Assembly: GCA_050998805.1 (NCBI GenBank)
Contig: JBPCPV010000046.1
Coordinates: 57,541 to 121,540, forward strand
Length of the DNA: 64,000 bases
Direction of reading: 5' to 3'
Source: JAICKM01 sp050998805
GTDB taxonomy: Bacteria; Chloroflexota; Chloroflexia; QHBQ01; JAICKM01
Shown piece after piece: positions 31,966-40,798 of this stretch (positions are counted from its first letter, which is position 1; each line of letters opens with the position of its first letter). The notes under the pieces were generated by a model. The model did no database searches, was not told where the DNA came from, and was given only the letters and a program-made list of their open reading frames with translations. A program made the position numbers and the translations under genes.

Positions 31966-33006
31966 GTGGGCGACATAATCCGGGGTCGGCACATCGGGTG
32001 GAACGACCGGCCACACGGCCCCGAGTTCTACCTCGAGAGCGCCCCGACGATCAGCCCCGACGTCTTCGCCGCACAGCTCCGGCGGCGCAACAGCCCGGTC
32101 TTGCAGGAGGCCGATCCCCTCAGCTTCTACAACGCGGTTCTAACTAGGGGCCTCAATCCCGCAGTCGCCCTCGGATTCTTCGGCAAAGAGTCCCAATACG
32201 GGGCCGACACCGCCAGCCCTGTCGTGCAGGCGGGGGCCAAAAACTGGGGCAACCTCACGCAAACGAACTTGGCCGACGGGCCGCCATACGGCCGGGCACA
32301 CCGCACCGTCCACATCACGGTGTTCGGCGAGACGCACGACTTCCGCGCCTACGATACCTGGATGGACGGGCTGCTCGACTGGTGCGACCATGTGCAGAGT
32401 CCTCAATATAAAGGCAAGACGATCCGCGATGCGCTAAAGATTTACGTCGGGCCGTCGTACAACTCGTATGCCGACCAGGTGCAGGCTTGGATGCAGGCAT
32501 GGGACCAGGCGAGCGGCGCGTTCGACATCCTCTTGCCGGGTGTACCGCTGCCTCCCGTGCCGCCGTGCGACTACCCGCTGCTCGGCCCGCCGAGCATCAG
32601 CAGCAACGGCTTCACCGCGACGCTGGCTGCGGCGAACAGTCCGGTTCTGGAGGAGACGGACGGGGGCGAGTACTTCGACCTCTGCACGGCAAACAATGTG
32701 GACCCGGCGGTGGCGCTCGCCTTCTTCGCGCAAGAGACGAACTACGGCACCGCGCCGGGGGAAGCCGAGCTCAAGAACTGGGGCAACCTCTGGGACGCCT
32801 CGGCCCACTCGATCGGCACCTACCCGGCCTGGTTGCTGGGGCTGCGCGACTGGTGCAACCGGCTGCAAGGCCCGGCCTACACGGCCCACGGAGCGCCGAC
32901 GATCTCCTCGATTGTGCCTCTATATCGGGGCAATCGCGCGGACAACGACCAATACATACGCAACCTCTGCACGAGGATAGACCTACTGCGGGAGATGCCC
33001 CGGTGA
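31966..33006 (+). CDS. Protein with two glucosaminidase (GH73-like) domains and no signal peptide
   Basis: 346 residues from a GTG. The same domain occurs twice, roughly residues 22-180 and 208-345. Each begins with NSPVLQEAD/NSPVLEETD, continues NPAVALGFFGKESQYG / DPAVALAFFAQETNYG (with the catalytic-type Glu) and ends with KNWGNL. This fits Pfam glucosaminidase domains that cut peptidoglycan glycans. No signal peptide or membrane segment is visible. The upstream region does not offer one in frame. The start is uncertain because GGAGG lies 15 bp away. The gene is convergent with, and overlaps by 24 bp, the serine hydrolase. Confidence 0.68.
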   Translation: MGDIIRGRHIGWNDRPHGPEFYLESAPTISPDVFAAQLRRRNSPVLQEADPLSFYNAVLTRGLNPAVALGFFGKESQYGADTASPVVQAGAKNWGNLTQTNLADGPPYGRAHRTVHITVFGETHDFRAYDTWMDGLLDWCDHVQSPQYKGKTIRDALKIYVGPSYNSYADQVQAWMQAWDQASGAFDILLPGVPLPPVPPCDYPLLGPPSISSNGFTATLAAANSPVLEETDGGEYFDLCTANNVDPAVALAFFAQETNYGTAPGEAELKNWGNLWDASAHSIGTYPAWLLGLRDWCNRLQGPAYTAHGAPTISSIVPLYRGNRADNDQYIRNLCTRIDLLREMPR

Positions 33007-34386
33007 GTAGTGCTTGTGGACGCGGCCCCCGATGCGTAGCCAGGCTATGCCGGCGTCGGGGTCGCGGAGAAACTCGCCGCGGGTGTCTTTGAGCGGCTCG
33101 TCGAGGACGACCACGCAATCCTGGCCGCAGAAGGCGAGGCGGACGGGAGGCGGAGCGGGCGGGGGCGGAGAGTCGGGCTTGGGGAAGCCGCCCTTCGGAG
33201 TGATCTGCATGGTGATCAGGCCGTCGTCGCCGAGGGTGAGATCGAGATCGCCGGAGGCGGCAACGTAACGCCCGGTGTAGGGCGCGAGTTGTGCGGCGGT
33301 GAGTTCCAGCGTCTCAGGTTCGGCCTCGCGGACGCCGAGGTAGTGGTCGAGCGCCCATTTGACGACATCGCGGTTGAGCAAGCTGCCCTGCTCGGCATTG
33401 GTGAGGATGGTCAGGGCGAAGCGGCGAGCGGGAACCATCTGGAAGGCGGATAACTGGCCGTTGGTGGCGCCGCCGTGGCGGACCAGCCTCGTGCCCGCGA
33501 CATCCCGCACGAACCAAGTCAGGCCGAAGAAGTCGCCGTTGGCCGCAGGCAGCCGTGGCTGCTGCATCTCGGAGAGCGAGGCGGATGTGAGCAGGCGGGT
33601 GCCGTCGGGGGCGGCACCGTCGCCCATCTGGAAGCGGGCGTAGAGCAACTGGTCTTTCACGGTGGAGATGATGCCGCCTGCGGGGTGGGCGGCGCGGGGA
33701 AGCGCCCAGGGCCGGGCAACGCGGGGCTGGTAGTCGTCGTCGGGCGGGTTTTCGTGGCCTATGGCGACGCGGTAGGCGATCACGTCGTCCGCGAAAAAGA
33801 AGGACATCACCATGCCGAGCGGGTCGAAGACGAGTTCTTGCACTGCCTGTTCGTAAGGTTTGCCGGTGACGACCTCGAGCACCCGCCCCCCCAGGTAGAA
33901 GCCGGAGTTGTTGTAGGACCAGACCTCGCCGAGCGGTGTGAGCTGCGGGAGGTCGGCCATTCTGCCGACGATCAGCGCAAGGGCGTCGTCTCCGTGCCCG
34001 GTGTCGTCGAAATAATCGCCGACCCAGCCGCCGGTGTGGGTGAAGAGGTGGCGGAGGGTGACGCCGGCGGCCACACTGCGGTCGCTGAGGCGGAGGTCGG
34101 GCAGGTAGGCGCGGAGCGGAGCATCCAAGTCGAGTTTGCCCTGCTCGGCCAAGCGCATCGCGGCGGTGCCGGTGAAGGTCTTGGTTGTCGAGCCGATCTG
34201 GAAGAGGGTGTCGGGAGTGACCGGCAGGGGGTTTTCGATGCTGGTCACGCCGAAACCGGCTGTGTACTCGGCATCGCCGTGTATGAGTCCGACGGCCACG
34301 CCGGGGACGTGGAAGCGCTGCATTGCTGCCTGCACCTGCTCGGAAAGCTGGGCGAAGTCGCTATTGGGGCCGCCGGAGTCACTCAT
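32983..34386 (-). CDS. Class C beta-lactamase-like serine hydrolase with C-terminal extra domain
   Basis: 467 residues. The SxxK motif is in GSTTKTFTG (~70), YNN gives the YxN motif and HGGATNG gives the third. The last ~110 residues (SLLNRDVVKWAL onward) form a beta-strand domain like DUF3471. Members act as D-amino peptidases, esterases or beta-lactamase-like enzymes. I see no signal peptide. The ATG at 34386 follows the PPOX stop by 11 bp. In the uncorrected reading, the upstream frameshift fuses the two frames into one 606-residue protein, which is an artefact. Confidence 0.85.
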   Translation of the reverse strand: MSDSGGPNSDFAQLSEQVQAAMQRFHVPGVAVGLIHGDAEYTAGFGVTSIENPLPVTPDTLFQIGSTTKTFTGTAAMRLAEQGKLDLDAPLRAYLPDLRLSDRSVAAGVTLRHLFTHTGGWVGDYFDDTGHGDDALALIVGRMADLPQLTPLGEVWSYNNSGFYLGGRVLEVVTGKPYEQAVQELVFDPLGMVMSFFFADDVIAYRVAIGHENPPDDDYQPRVARPWALPRAAHPAGGIISTVKDQLLYARFQMGDGAAPDGTRLLTSASLSEMQQPRLPAANGDFFGLTWFVRDVAGTRLVRHGGATNGQLSAFQMVPARRFALTILTNAEQGSLLNRDVVKWALDHYLGVREAEPETLELTAAQLAPYTGRYVAASGDLDLTLGDDGLITMQITPKGGFPKPDSPPPPAPPPVRLAFCGQDCVVVLDEPLKDTRGEFLRDPDAGIAWLRIGGRVHKHYSPGHLPQ

Positions 34387-34397
34387 GGTGCGTCCCC

Positions 34398-34803
34398 CTA
34401 CTTGTTGACCGCCCTGCTCGATGAGTGGTAAGCGTCGGTGTCCAGGCCCCAGGAGATGACGCGGGTGGGTGTGACCCGGATCACTTCCGGCCCAAACCCC
34501 GGTCCGATCTGCGCGCCGCCGGTCTGCGACACCTCGGCGCGGCCCCGCACCTCGACGGCGCGCGGCTGCCAGGGCGGTAGCACGTCGTCTACCACGAAGG
34601 CCACCCGCGCGTCTCGCTCGGCGTCGCGGAACTTCTTCGTGGCGGGGATATTGTGCCCCCCCGATGTCAATGGTGTCGAGTTCGGGGTTGTAGCGAAAGC
34701 CGACCGGCACGACGTGGGGTTCGCCGGCTGCGTTCACCGTCGCTAGGCGTCCGAGCCGTTGGCTGTTGAGGTACTCGATCTCTGCGTTAGTGAAATTGCT
34801 CAT
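34398..34803 (-). pseudogene. PPOX-class F420/FMN-dependent enzyme, frameshifted at a 7-G run
   Basis: The N-terminal ~49 codons encode SNFTNAEIEYLNSQRLGRLATVNAAGEPHV, typical of the PPOX F420-dependent family. After a 7-base G run (34656-34662, plus-strand C) the frame runs into the downstream gene. The proper C-terminal half, HNIPATKKFRDAERDARVAFVVDDVLPPW, lies in the other frame and ends at 34398. With six Gs the protein would be complete (~134 residues) and match the family. This could be a sequencing error, a real mutation or phase variation. The start overlaps the EMO stop by 4 bp (ATGA). Confidence 0.8.
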
Positions 34804-36908
34804 GGTGTTTCTGTGCCTCCATTTCCGTCACCTGTGATCATGCTGCCCGCGACCAGCTCCGCCAGGTCGAGCAGCTTAAGCTGGTCTTCGACGCCCTTGC
34901 CTTTGATGCCGTCTTGGAACATCGAGGTGCAGAACGGGCAGCTTGAGGCGAGGGTTGACGCGCCGACCTCCTGCACGTCAATGATGCGGTTCTGGTTCAT
35001 GCGGCGGCCGACGCGCTCTTCGAGCCACATCCGCCCGCCGCCGGCGCCACAGCAGCGGGCGGTCTCGCGGCTGCGTTTCATTTCGACGACGTTGACGCCG
35101 GGGATGGCCTCGAGGATCTCGCGGGGGGCGTCGTAGCCGTCGTTGTAGCGGCCCAGGTAGCAGGGGTCGTGGAAGGTGATGGTCTCTTCGACGGCTTTGC
35201 CCAGCTTCACGCGGCCCTGCTTGATCAGGTAGTTGACAAACTCGCTATGGTGCATCACCTCGTAGTTCCCGCCGAGTTGGGGGTACTCGTTCTTGATCGT
35301 GTTGAAGCAGTGGGGGCAGGCCGTGACTAACTTCGTGACCTTCAGCTCGTTCAGTACCTCGATGTTCGCCTGGGCCAGCACTTGGTAGAGATACTCGTTG
35401 CCGGGGCGGCGGGCGGGGTCGCCGCAGCACGACTCGCTCTTGCCCATGATGGCGAACTTCACCCCGGCCTGCTGGAATATGGAGGCGAGGGCGCGGCTGA
35501 TCTTCTGATTGCGTTGGTCGAACGAGCCGAGGCAGCCGACCCACCAGACGACCTCCAGCCCCGCCACATCCTCCACGTCAGCTACTTCGGCGATGCCGAG
35601 GCCGTCGGCCCACTTGCTGCGGGCCGAGTTGTTGAACTGCCAGGGGTTGCCGTTCTGCTCGAGGTTGCGGAAGGTGCGGGCGAGTTCGTCGGGTATACGG
35701 CCTTCTTGCATGACCAGGTTGCGGCGCATGTCCACGATCTTAGGCACATGCTCGATGAAGACGGGGCACGCCTGCATACAGGCGCGGCAGGTTGTGCATG
35801 ACCAGAGGGTCTCGTCCATGATGACGCCGCCCGCCAGGGGCATCGTCGCCTCCTCGACGAGGGCCTGCAACGCAGTGACGCCGGAGGCGGCGGCCTCCCG
35901 CTTGATCGGCTGGCGCTTCTTCGCCGCAACTGCCGCAGGGCCGGCCATGAGGACGTGCTCTTGGAGATCGAGGATCAGCTTCTTGGGGGAGAGCGGCTTG
36001 TCGGTGTCCCAGGCGGGGCAGGCGTCCTGGCAGCGCCCGCACTCGGTGCAGGTGTAGAGGTCGAGGATGTCTTTGCGACCAAGATCCTGGATGCGGCTTG
36101 CGCCGAGGGGTTCTTCGTTCTCGATGCGCTGCTCGAGATCCTTCACGAGTGGCAGCGCGCCCTTCGGAGTGAGGTCGTAGAAGAGCACGTTGAGCGGCGA
36201 GGTGAAGAGGTGCGTGTGCTTCGAGTAGCCGAGGTAGACCAGGAAGCTGAGGATCGTGGCGACGTGCAGCCACCACGCAGCATCGTGCAGCACGGCGACC
36301 CAGCCGCTGGTCGCCGTCGCGCCGAGCGCCTCGAAGGCCGAGGCGAGCGCGGTGCTGAACGGGCGGAAGAGCCAGTCGTGAAGGTCGTTGCCCCGCACGA
36401 TGTCTGTCGCGCCGATCAGGAAGAGGGTGATCATCAACTCGGCGATCAGCGCCAGGATAACCGGCCCCTGAGGGTCGCGGCTAAGGCGTTCGGGCTGGGT
36501 GATGTAGCGGCGGTAGAAGAAAGTGGCGAGGGCGATGAGTACGAGGAACTGCATGATGTCGAGCACGAACATGAACCAGGTCGTCTTGCCGACCAGGGGA
36601 ATGTGCGCGCCCGGCACCAGCGCCGACAGGAAGAGGTCGAGCGCGCCGACCTGCACGACTAGGAAGCCCCAGAAAGTGAGGGCATGGGCCACGCCTGCGG
36701 CGGTGTAGTGATTCCAGAGGCGGAACTGGCCGAGCACGTTCTTGTTGAAAAGGGCTATCCTCTCCGGCAGCCGGTCGAAGCGGGGCTGGGGCCTGCCGAG
36801 CATCGCGTAGCTGTATAGCTGGCTGATCCTGTAGCTGAACCAGCCGATGGCCGTGACCATCATGGCGATCAGGATAAGCCGGGGGATGAGTTCGACTGTC
36901 GGGACCAT
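34800..36908 (-). CDS. ETF:menaquinone oxidoreductase-like membrane FeS protein (EMO type)
   Basis: 702 residues. About five N-terminal helices (~1-245) resemble a NarI-like haem-bearing membrane domain. Two 4Fe-4S motifs follow: CTECGRCQDACP (~286) and CTTCRACMQACP (~369). Then come two CCG domains, one with SCCGDPARR and one with RCCGAGGGRMW. In anaerobes and other bacteria such proteins encoded next to etfAB take electrons from electron-transfer flavoprotein and reduce menaquinone. Here the gene follows etfA after 8 bp. Function as an EMO is inference from domain order and context. Confidence 0.85.
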   Translation of the reverse strand: MVPTVELIPRLILIAMMVTAIGWFSYRISQLYSYAMLGRPQPRFDRLPERIALFNKNVLGQFRLWNHYTAAGVAHALTFWGFLVVQVGALDLFLSALVPGAHIPLVGKTTWFMFVLDIMQFLVLIALATFFYRRYITQPERLSRDPQGPVILALIAELMITLFLIGATDIVRGNDLHDWLFRPFSTALASAFEALGATATSGWVAVLHDAAWWLHVATILSFLVYLGYSKHTHLFTSPLNVLFYDLTPKGALPLVKDLEQRIENEEPLGASRIQDLGRKDILDLYTCTECGRCQDACPAWDTDKPLSPKKLILDLQEHVLMAGPAAVAAKKRQPIKREAAASGVTALQALVEEATMPLAGGVIMDETLWSCTTCRACMQACPVFIEHVPKIVDMRRNLVMQEGRIPDELARTFRNLEQNGNPWQFNNSARSKWADGLGIAEVADVEDVAGLEVVWWVGCLGSFDQRNQKISRALASIFQQAGVKFAIMGKSESCCGDPARRPGNEYLYQVLAQANIEVLNELKVTKLVTACPHCFNTIKNEYPQLGGNYEVMHHSEFVNYLIKQGRVKLGKAVEETITFHDPCYLGRYNDGYDAPREILEAIPGVNVVEMKRSRETARCCGAGGGRMWLEERVGRRMNQNRIIDVQEVGASTLASSCPFCTSMFQDGIKGKGVEDQLKLLDLAELVAGSMITGDGNGGTETP

Positions 36909-36916
36909 AGGGTTTC

Positions 36917-37906
36917 CTACTCCTGCTTACGCCGGGCCAACTCGGCGTTGAGGGCGGGCATCAGCTTGAAGAGGTCGCCGACGACGGCGAGGTCGGCGAA
37001 CTGCATGATCGGAGCCTCTCGGTTGTTGTTGATGGCGATGATGGTGCCGCTGGTCTGCATACCGACTTTGTGCTGGATCTCGCCGGAGATGCCGACGGCG
37101 ATGTATAGCTTGGGCTTGACAGTCTTGCCGGTCTGGCCGACCTGATAGGCGTAGGGTATCCAACCTGCGTCTACGATGGCGCGGGTTGCGGCGACGGCAC
37201 CGCCGAGGATGTCGGCAAGCTCTCTGATGAGCTGGATGTTGTCGGGGCCGGCGAGGCCGCGCCCGCCTGCTACGATCACCTGGGCCTCGGCGAGGTTCGG
37301 CACGCCGCCCTGCACCGGCTTGCGCTCGACGACCAGCACCTGGGTCGGCACGCCTTCGGGGATCGGGACTTCCTCGACCTGGGCGGTGCCCTCGGTGCGC
37401 TTGATGTCAAACGAGCCGGGGGTGACGATCACGATGCCGGGCTTCTCGCCGTCGGTGGTGAAGCTGCTGCTGACGCGAAGCGCGCCGCTGAAGACCGGGA
37501 TCATCACCTGGGCCTTGCCGTCCACGATGCGGAGGTCGGCGACGTTCGCCTCCACGCCGAGGCCGAGCTTGCCGACGACGCGCCCCGCCCAGTCCTTGCC
37601 GAGCGGGCTGCCGGGCATCAGCACGAGCCAGGGATTGTGCTGCTCGATTAGGCTGGAGAGGACGGCAGCGGGTGGGCCGATCAGCTCTTCTTGGCAGCGG
37701 GGGTCGGTGCAGACGTAGACACGGCTGAGGCCGTAAGCGCCGAGGGCCTCGGCGGCAGAGCGGGGGCCAAAGACGACGCCGACGGCGCGCCCGCCTGCTT
37801 GGGCGGCAAGCTCGACGGCCTTGCTCGCCAGTTCGAGGCCGAGGCGCTTCGGCCTGCCCTGGCCGTCGGCCTCTACTACGGCTAAAACATCGCGTGTGGT
37901 GCTCAT
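36917..37906 (-). CDS. etfA: Electron transfer flavoprotein alpha subunit
   Basis: 329 residues. The C-terminal FAD-binding half has VVAGGRGLAG, GAVAATRAIVDAGW, YQVGQTGKTVKPKLYIAVGISGEIQHKVGM and INNNREAPIMQFAD, a complete ETF-alpha signature. It forms a heterodimer with EtfB and carries electrons from acyl-CoA dehydrogenase. The start overlaps the acyl-CoA synthetase stop by 4 bp. The gene order etfB - acyl-CoA synthetase - etfA is unusual because etfB and etfA are normally adjacent. Confidence 0.93.
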   Translation of the reverse strand: MSTTRDVLAVVEADGQGRPKRLGLELASKAVELAAQAGGRAVGVVFGPRSAAEALGAYGLSRVYVCTDPRCQEELIGPPAAVLSSLIEQHNPWLVLMPGSPLGKDWAGRVVGKLGLGVEANVADLRIVDGKAQVMIPVFSGALRVSSSFTTDGEKPGIVIVTPGSFDIKRTEGTAQVEEVPIPEGVPTQVLVVERKPVQGGVPNLAEAQVIVAGGRGLAGPDNIQLIRELADILGGAVAATRAIVDAGWIPYAYQVGQTGKTVKPKLYIAVGISGEIQHKVGMQTSGTIIAINNNREAPIMQFADLAVVGDLFKLMPALNAELARRKQE

Positions 37907-39477
37907 GCGTCTTCTCCTCTAGGTGCGCGCTCGCGCTCGACCAGAACGCGGCGCAGGATTTTGCCGGAAGTGGTTTTCGGTATCGTGTCAACCATCGTGA
38001 CACGGCGGATGCGCTTGTGGGGCGCGACGCGGGCGGCGACGAAAGACATGATCTCGTCGCCGGTGGCGTCTCCCTTGAGGACGACGTAGGCCACAGGTAT
38101 CTCTCCGGCCTCCGCGTCGGGGCTGGGGATGACGGCGGCATCGGCGACCGAGGGATGGGAGCAGAGCAGGGCTTCCAGCTCCGCGGGGGCGACCTGTAGG
38201 CCCTTGTACTTGATCAGCTCTTTCAGCCGGTCCACGATGTAGAAGTAGCCGTCCTCGTCGGCATAGGCCATGTCGCCTGAGTGGAGGAAGCCGTCGGCGT
38301 CGATCATCGCCGCCGTCGCGTCGGGGCGATTGAGGTAACCTTTCATCACCTGGGGGCCGCGTATCCAGAGTTCGCCGACCTCGTTCGGGCCGAGTTCGGT
38401 CCCGCTCTCGGGGTCCACCAGCTTGCAATCGGTGTTGGCGACCGGGGGGCCGATGGAGCCGATCTTGATGCGAGCCGGGTCTTCGGGGTTGATGTGGGTG
38501 GCGGGGCTTGTCTCGGTGAGGCCGTATGCTTGCTTTATGCGGCAGCCGAGGCGTTCGGCGGCGGCGCGGGCGACGTTCTCGCCGAGCGGGGCCGCGCCTG
38601 AGAAGAGCATTTCGAGCTTCGACAGATCGTACTTGTCCACGAGTGGGTGCTGGGTGAGACCGAGGACGATGGGCGGGACGATATAGGCGCGGGTGACACC
38701 GTGGTTCTGGAGCAACTCGAGGAACTGCTGCATATCGAAGCGCGGCATCGTCACCATCGTCGCGCCGCAGTAGACGCCGTAGTTGAGGATCAGCTCCATC
38801 GCGTAGATGTGGTAGAAGGGCAGGATGGCGATGGTCGTGTCCTTCTCGCCGAGCGGCTCAGGCTCGACTATCTGGCAGACGTTGGCTACCAGGTTGTGGT
38901 GGGTGAGCATGACGCCTTTCGGCAGGCCGGTCGTGCCGCTCGAATAGGGGAGGGCCACCAGGTCTTCGCGGGGGTTGATCTGCACTTCGGGCGGCGGGCC
39001 GTCGGTTTCGAGGAGGGCGGAGAATGGCGTGGCACCCTCGGCCTCGCCAAAGACGAAGACCTCCTTTACGCCCGACTTGCCTGCCGCTTCCAGCGCCTTG
39101 TCGAGGAAGGCGGGGATAGTCAGCAGGTACTTCGCGCGCGCGTCGTTAAGCTGGTAGGCCAGCTCGTCTGCGGTGTAGAGCGGGTTGATCGTGGTGTTGA
39201 TGCCTCCGGCCAGCGACACGCCGTGGAACGCGACTGCGTACTCCGGCAGGTTGGGGCTGTAGATCGCGAAGACATCGCTCTTGGCGAAGCCGCGAGCTGC
39301 CAGCCCGGCGGCGACGCGACGCACCATCTCCGCGAGTTGCCGGTACGTGATGGTGCGCCCGGTGGGGCCGTCTATCAACGCGGGCTTGTCGCCGAACTGC
39401 TCGGTGCGCCCCAGCACGAACGGCGTCAGAGGCACTTCGGGTATCGTCACGGTGGTGTACGGGCTGTGGAAGATCAT
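37903..39477 (-). CDS. Acyl-CoA synthetase (AMP-forming, 4-coumarate-CoA-ligase-like)
   Basis: 524 residues. The AMP-binding signature YSSGTTGLPKG (~176), the GLTETSPATH motif, a SGDMAYADEDGYFYIVDRLKELI segment and the C-terminal Lys in KTTSGKILRR are all present. It activates carboxylic acids to CoA thioesters through an acyl-adenylate. Its place between etfB and etfA suggests it feeds the acyl-CoA dehydrogenase encoded upstream. Chain length or aromatic specificity cannot be judged. GGGGGAG lies 7 bp before the ATG. Confidence 0.92.
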   Translation of the reverse strand: MIFHSPYTTVTIPEVPLTPFVLGRTEQFGDKPALIDGPTGRTITYRQLAEMVRRVAAGLAARGFAKSDVFAIYSPNLPEYAVAFHGVSLAGGINTTINPLYTADELAYQLNDARAKYLLTIPAFLDKALEAAGKSGVKEVFVFGEAEGATPFSALLETDGPPPEVQINPREDLVALPYSSGTTGLPKGVMLTHHNLVANVCQIVEPEPLGEKDTTIAILPFYHIYAMELILNYGVYCGATMVTMPRFDMQQFLELLQNHGVTRAYIVPPIVLGLTQHPLVDKYDLSKLEMLFSGAAPLGENVARAAAERLGCRIKQAYGLTETSPATHINPEDPARIKIGSIGPPVANTDCKLVDPESGTELGPNEVGELWIRGPQVMKGYLNRPDATAAMIDADGFLHSGDMAYADEDGYFYIVDRLKELIKYKGLQVAPAELEALLCSHPSVADAAVIPSPDAEAGEIPVAYVVLKGDATGDEIMSFVAARVAPHKRIRRVTMVDTIPKTTSGKILRRVLVERERAPRGEDA

Positions 39478-39490
39478 GGCGGCTCCCCCT

Positions 39491-40273
39491 TTATATCAGC
39501 TTGCGCGCTGCCAAAAAATCGGCTATATATTTCGCGGTCGCCTCGGGGTCTTCGGCGACGTAGACGCTTGTCTGGCGTGCGGTCTGCGGCTTTTCGGTGC
39601 CGATGACGGCGGTGCGGGCAGCAGCGAGGCCGACTTGGTCCATAGGCACGCCTATCTCGGCGGGCGACCAGGTGAGGAGTTCCTTCTTCTTGGCCTTCAT
39701 GATGTTCGGCAGGGTCGAATAACGCGGCTCGTAGGGCGTCTGGGTGATGCTGACCAGGGCGGGCAGGGAGGCCTCCACAACGTCGAAGCCGGAGTCGCTG
39801 AGGCGCTGGCCGCGCACTTTGCCGTCGGTGACCTCGATCTGGTTGACCCAACTTACCTGGGGCAGGCCGAGCAGTTCGGCGACGATGCCGTAGACGATGC
39901 CGCCCCCGGCGTCGGTGCTCTGGCTGCCGAAGAGCACGAGGTCGAATTGGAGCTTCTTGAGCGCCTGGGCGAGCACGAGGCCGGTAGCCCAAATATCGCT
40001 GCCGTGGAGCGCGGGGTCGGTCACGAGCACAGCCTTGTCCGCGCCCATCGCCAGCCCCCTGCGGATCGTCTCCGGGGCGTTCTCCGGCCCCATACAGAGC
40101 AGCGTAACCTCCCCGCCCTGTGCCTCGCGTATACGCAGCGCCGTCTCAATCGCGTATTCGTCCCAGGGGTTGACGACGGCGGGCACGCTCGCCCTATTGA
40201 GCGTGCCGTCGGGATTCAGCGTCTTCTCCGCCGTGGTGTCCGGCACCTGTTTCATGCAAACGACGATGTTCAA
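39491..40273 (-). CDS. etfB: Electron transfer flavoprotein beta subunit, TTG start
   Basis: 260 residues. The start NIVVCMKQVPDT, then VVNPWDEYAIE, GPENAPETIRRGLAMGADKAVLV and the signature VSWVNQIEV make the assignment firm. It binds AMP and FAD and pairs with EtfA. I chose a TTG at 40273, exactly 6 bp after GGAGGG (40280-40285), because it puts the protein at the family's normal N-terminus. The ATG at 40297 lies inside a heptamer array. The normal etfBA adjacency is broken by an acyl-CoA synthetase gene. Confidence 0.92.
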   Translation of the reverse strand: MNIVVCMKQVPDTTAEKTLNPDGTLNRASVPAVVNPWDEYAIETALRIREAQGGEVTLLCMGPENAPETIRRGLAMGADKAVLVTDPALHGSDIWATGLVLAQALKKLQFDLVLFGSQSTDAGGGIVYGIVAELLGLPQVSWVNQIEVTDGKVRGQRLSDSGFDVVEASLPALVSITQTPYEPRYSTLPNIMKAKKKELLTWSPAEIGVPMDQVGLAAARTAVIGTEKPQTARQTSVYVAEDPEATAKYIADFLAARKLI

Positions 40274-40285
40274 TGTGTACCCTCC

Positions 40286-40327
40286 GTCAGTGGTCATTGG
40301 TCATTGGTTGGTGGTCAGTAGTGGCTA
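40286..40327. repeat. Heptamer array GTCAGTG / GTCATTG
   Basis: Six units: GTCAGTG, GTCATTG, GTCATTG, GTTGGTG, GTCAGTA, GTGGCTA. It lies directly upstream of the etfB ribosome binding site. Confidence 0.88.
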
Positions 40328-40358
40328 ACTTGCTTTCGGGTGAGCGGGACAGACCTCC

Positions 40359-40400
40359 GTCAGTGATCGGTGGTCGGTGGTCGGTGGTCAGTGGCGGCTA
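40359..40400. repeat. Heptamer array GTCGGTG / GTCAGTG
   Basis: Six units: GTCAGTG, ATCGGTG, GTCGGTG, GTCGGTG, GTCAGTG, GCGGCTA. The stop codon of the four-helix-bundle gene (40360-40362) is in the first unit, and the array encodes that protein's last residues. Confidence 0.88.
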
Positions 40401-40772
40401 GCTTGCTTTCGAGCGAGCGGGAGAGACCGTTGATGAGACGACCGACCTCGGCTGCGTATTCCAGAATCTTTGTGGTTTCCTCTGGCTGGAGGTAGCCCAA
40501 ACGTGTAGCAACCAACGTCTGGGTTTCGACTTCCATCAGCGATCCGTACGCAATACTCAGGTGTTGCATAAACTCTTTCGTTGTGGATCTGCCCTGGCCT
40601 TCGGCGATGTTCGAGGGGACCGATACTGCTGCCCGTCTGATTTGGCTCGTCAATCTGAACATCTCATCTCTCGGCCAGCCCTTCACCGCACTATAGCTAA
40701 TGCTATCAGGTCCATAGCACGCTGCCAGGCCACCAGATCCCGATAACTCTGCACAGCCTTGCGCTCTCTCAT
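40360..40772 (-). pseudogene. Four-helix-bundle protein (23S rRNA intervening-sequence protein family), frameshifted
   Basis: From the ATG at 40772 (AAGGAG a few bases upstream) the frame gives MRERKAVQSYRDLVAWQRAMDLI and then stops. A second frame starting near 40700 gives SAVKGWPRDEMFRLTSQIRRAAVSVPSNIAEGQGR, GSLMEVETQ and a GLSRSLESKL end. Joined, these match the family (typical W-Q-x-A-M-D-L, then F-P-x-E-E, then TSQxRRAAVSIPxNIAEG), with one missing base between the two parts. Members occur inside 23S rRNA intervening sequences and as dispersed orphan genes of unknown role. It interrupts the acyl-CoA operon and is flanked by inverted heptamer arrays. Confidence 0.85.
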
Positions 40773-40798
40773 GCTGACTCCTTGCTCCAACCTAGAAC

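Larger units (their letters stand above)
40286..40431. repeat. 73-bp tandem duplication, each unit with six heptamers plus a gene 3' fragment
   Basis: 40286-40358 and 40359-40431 are aligned copies. Each has a 42-bp heptamer array (GTCAGTG/GTCGGTG type) and 31 bp. The block spanning the last array bases and the 31 bp (40323-40355 versus 40396-40428) matches at 29 of 33 positions. The 31-bp part encodes the end of the four-helix-bundle protein (GLSRSxESKLA), so the outer copy is a duplicated gene tail next to the etfB ribosome binding site. Confidence 0.85.

Noticed and set aside
32983..34803. A single 606-residue PPOX-beta-lactamase fusion protein
   Set aside because: The middle part is Arg-rich nonsense in the wrong frame. 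The family sequence continues in another frame after a 7-G run, and the hydrolase has its own ATG.
40274..40297. ATG at 40297 as the etfB start
   Set aside because: It lies in a heptamer array, whereas a TTG at 40273 has GGAGGG at 6 bp and gives the normal N-terminus.
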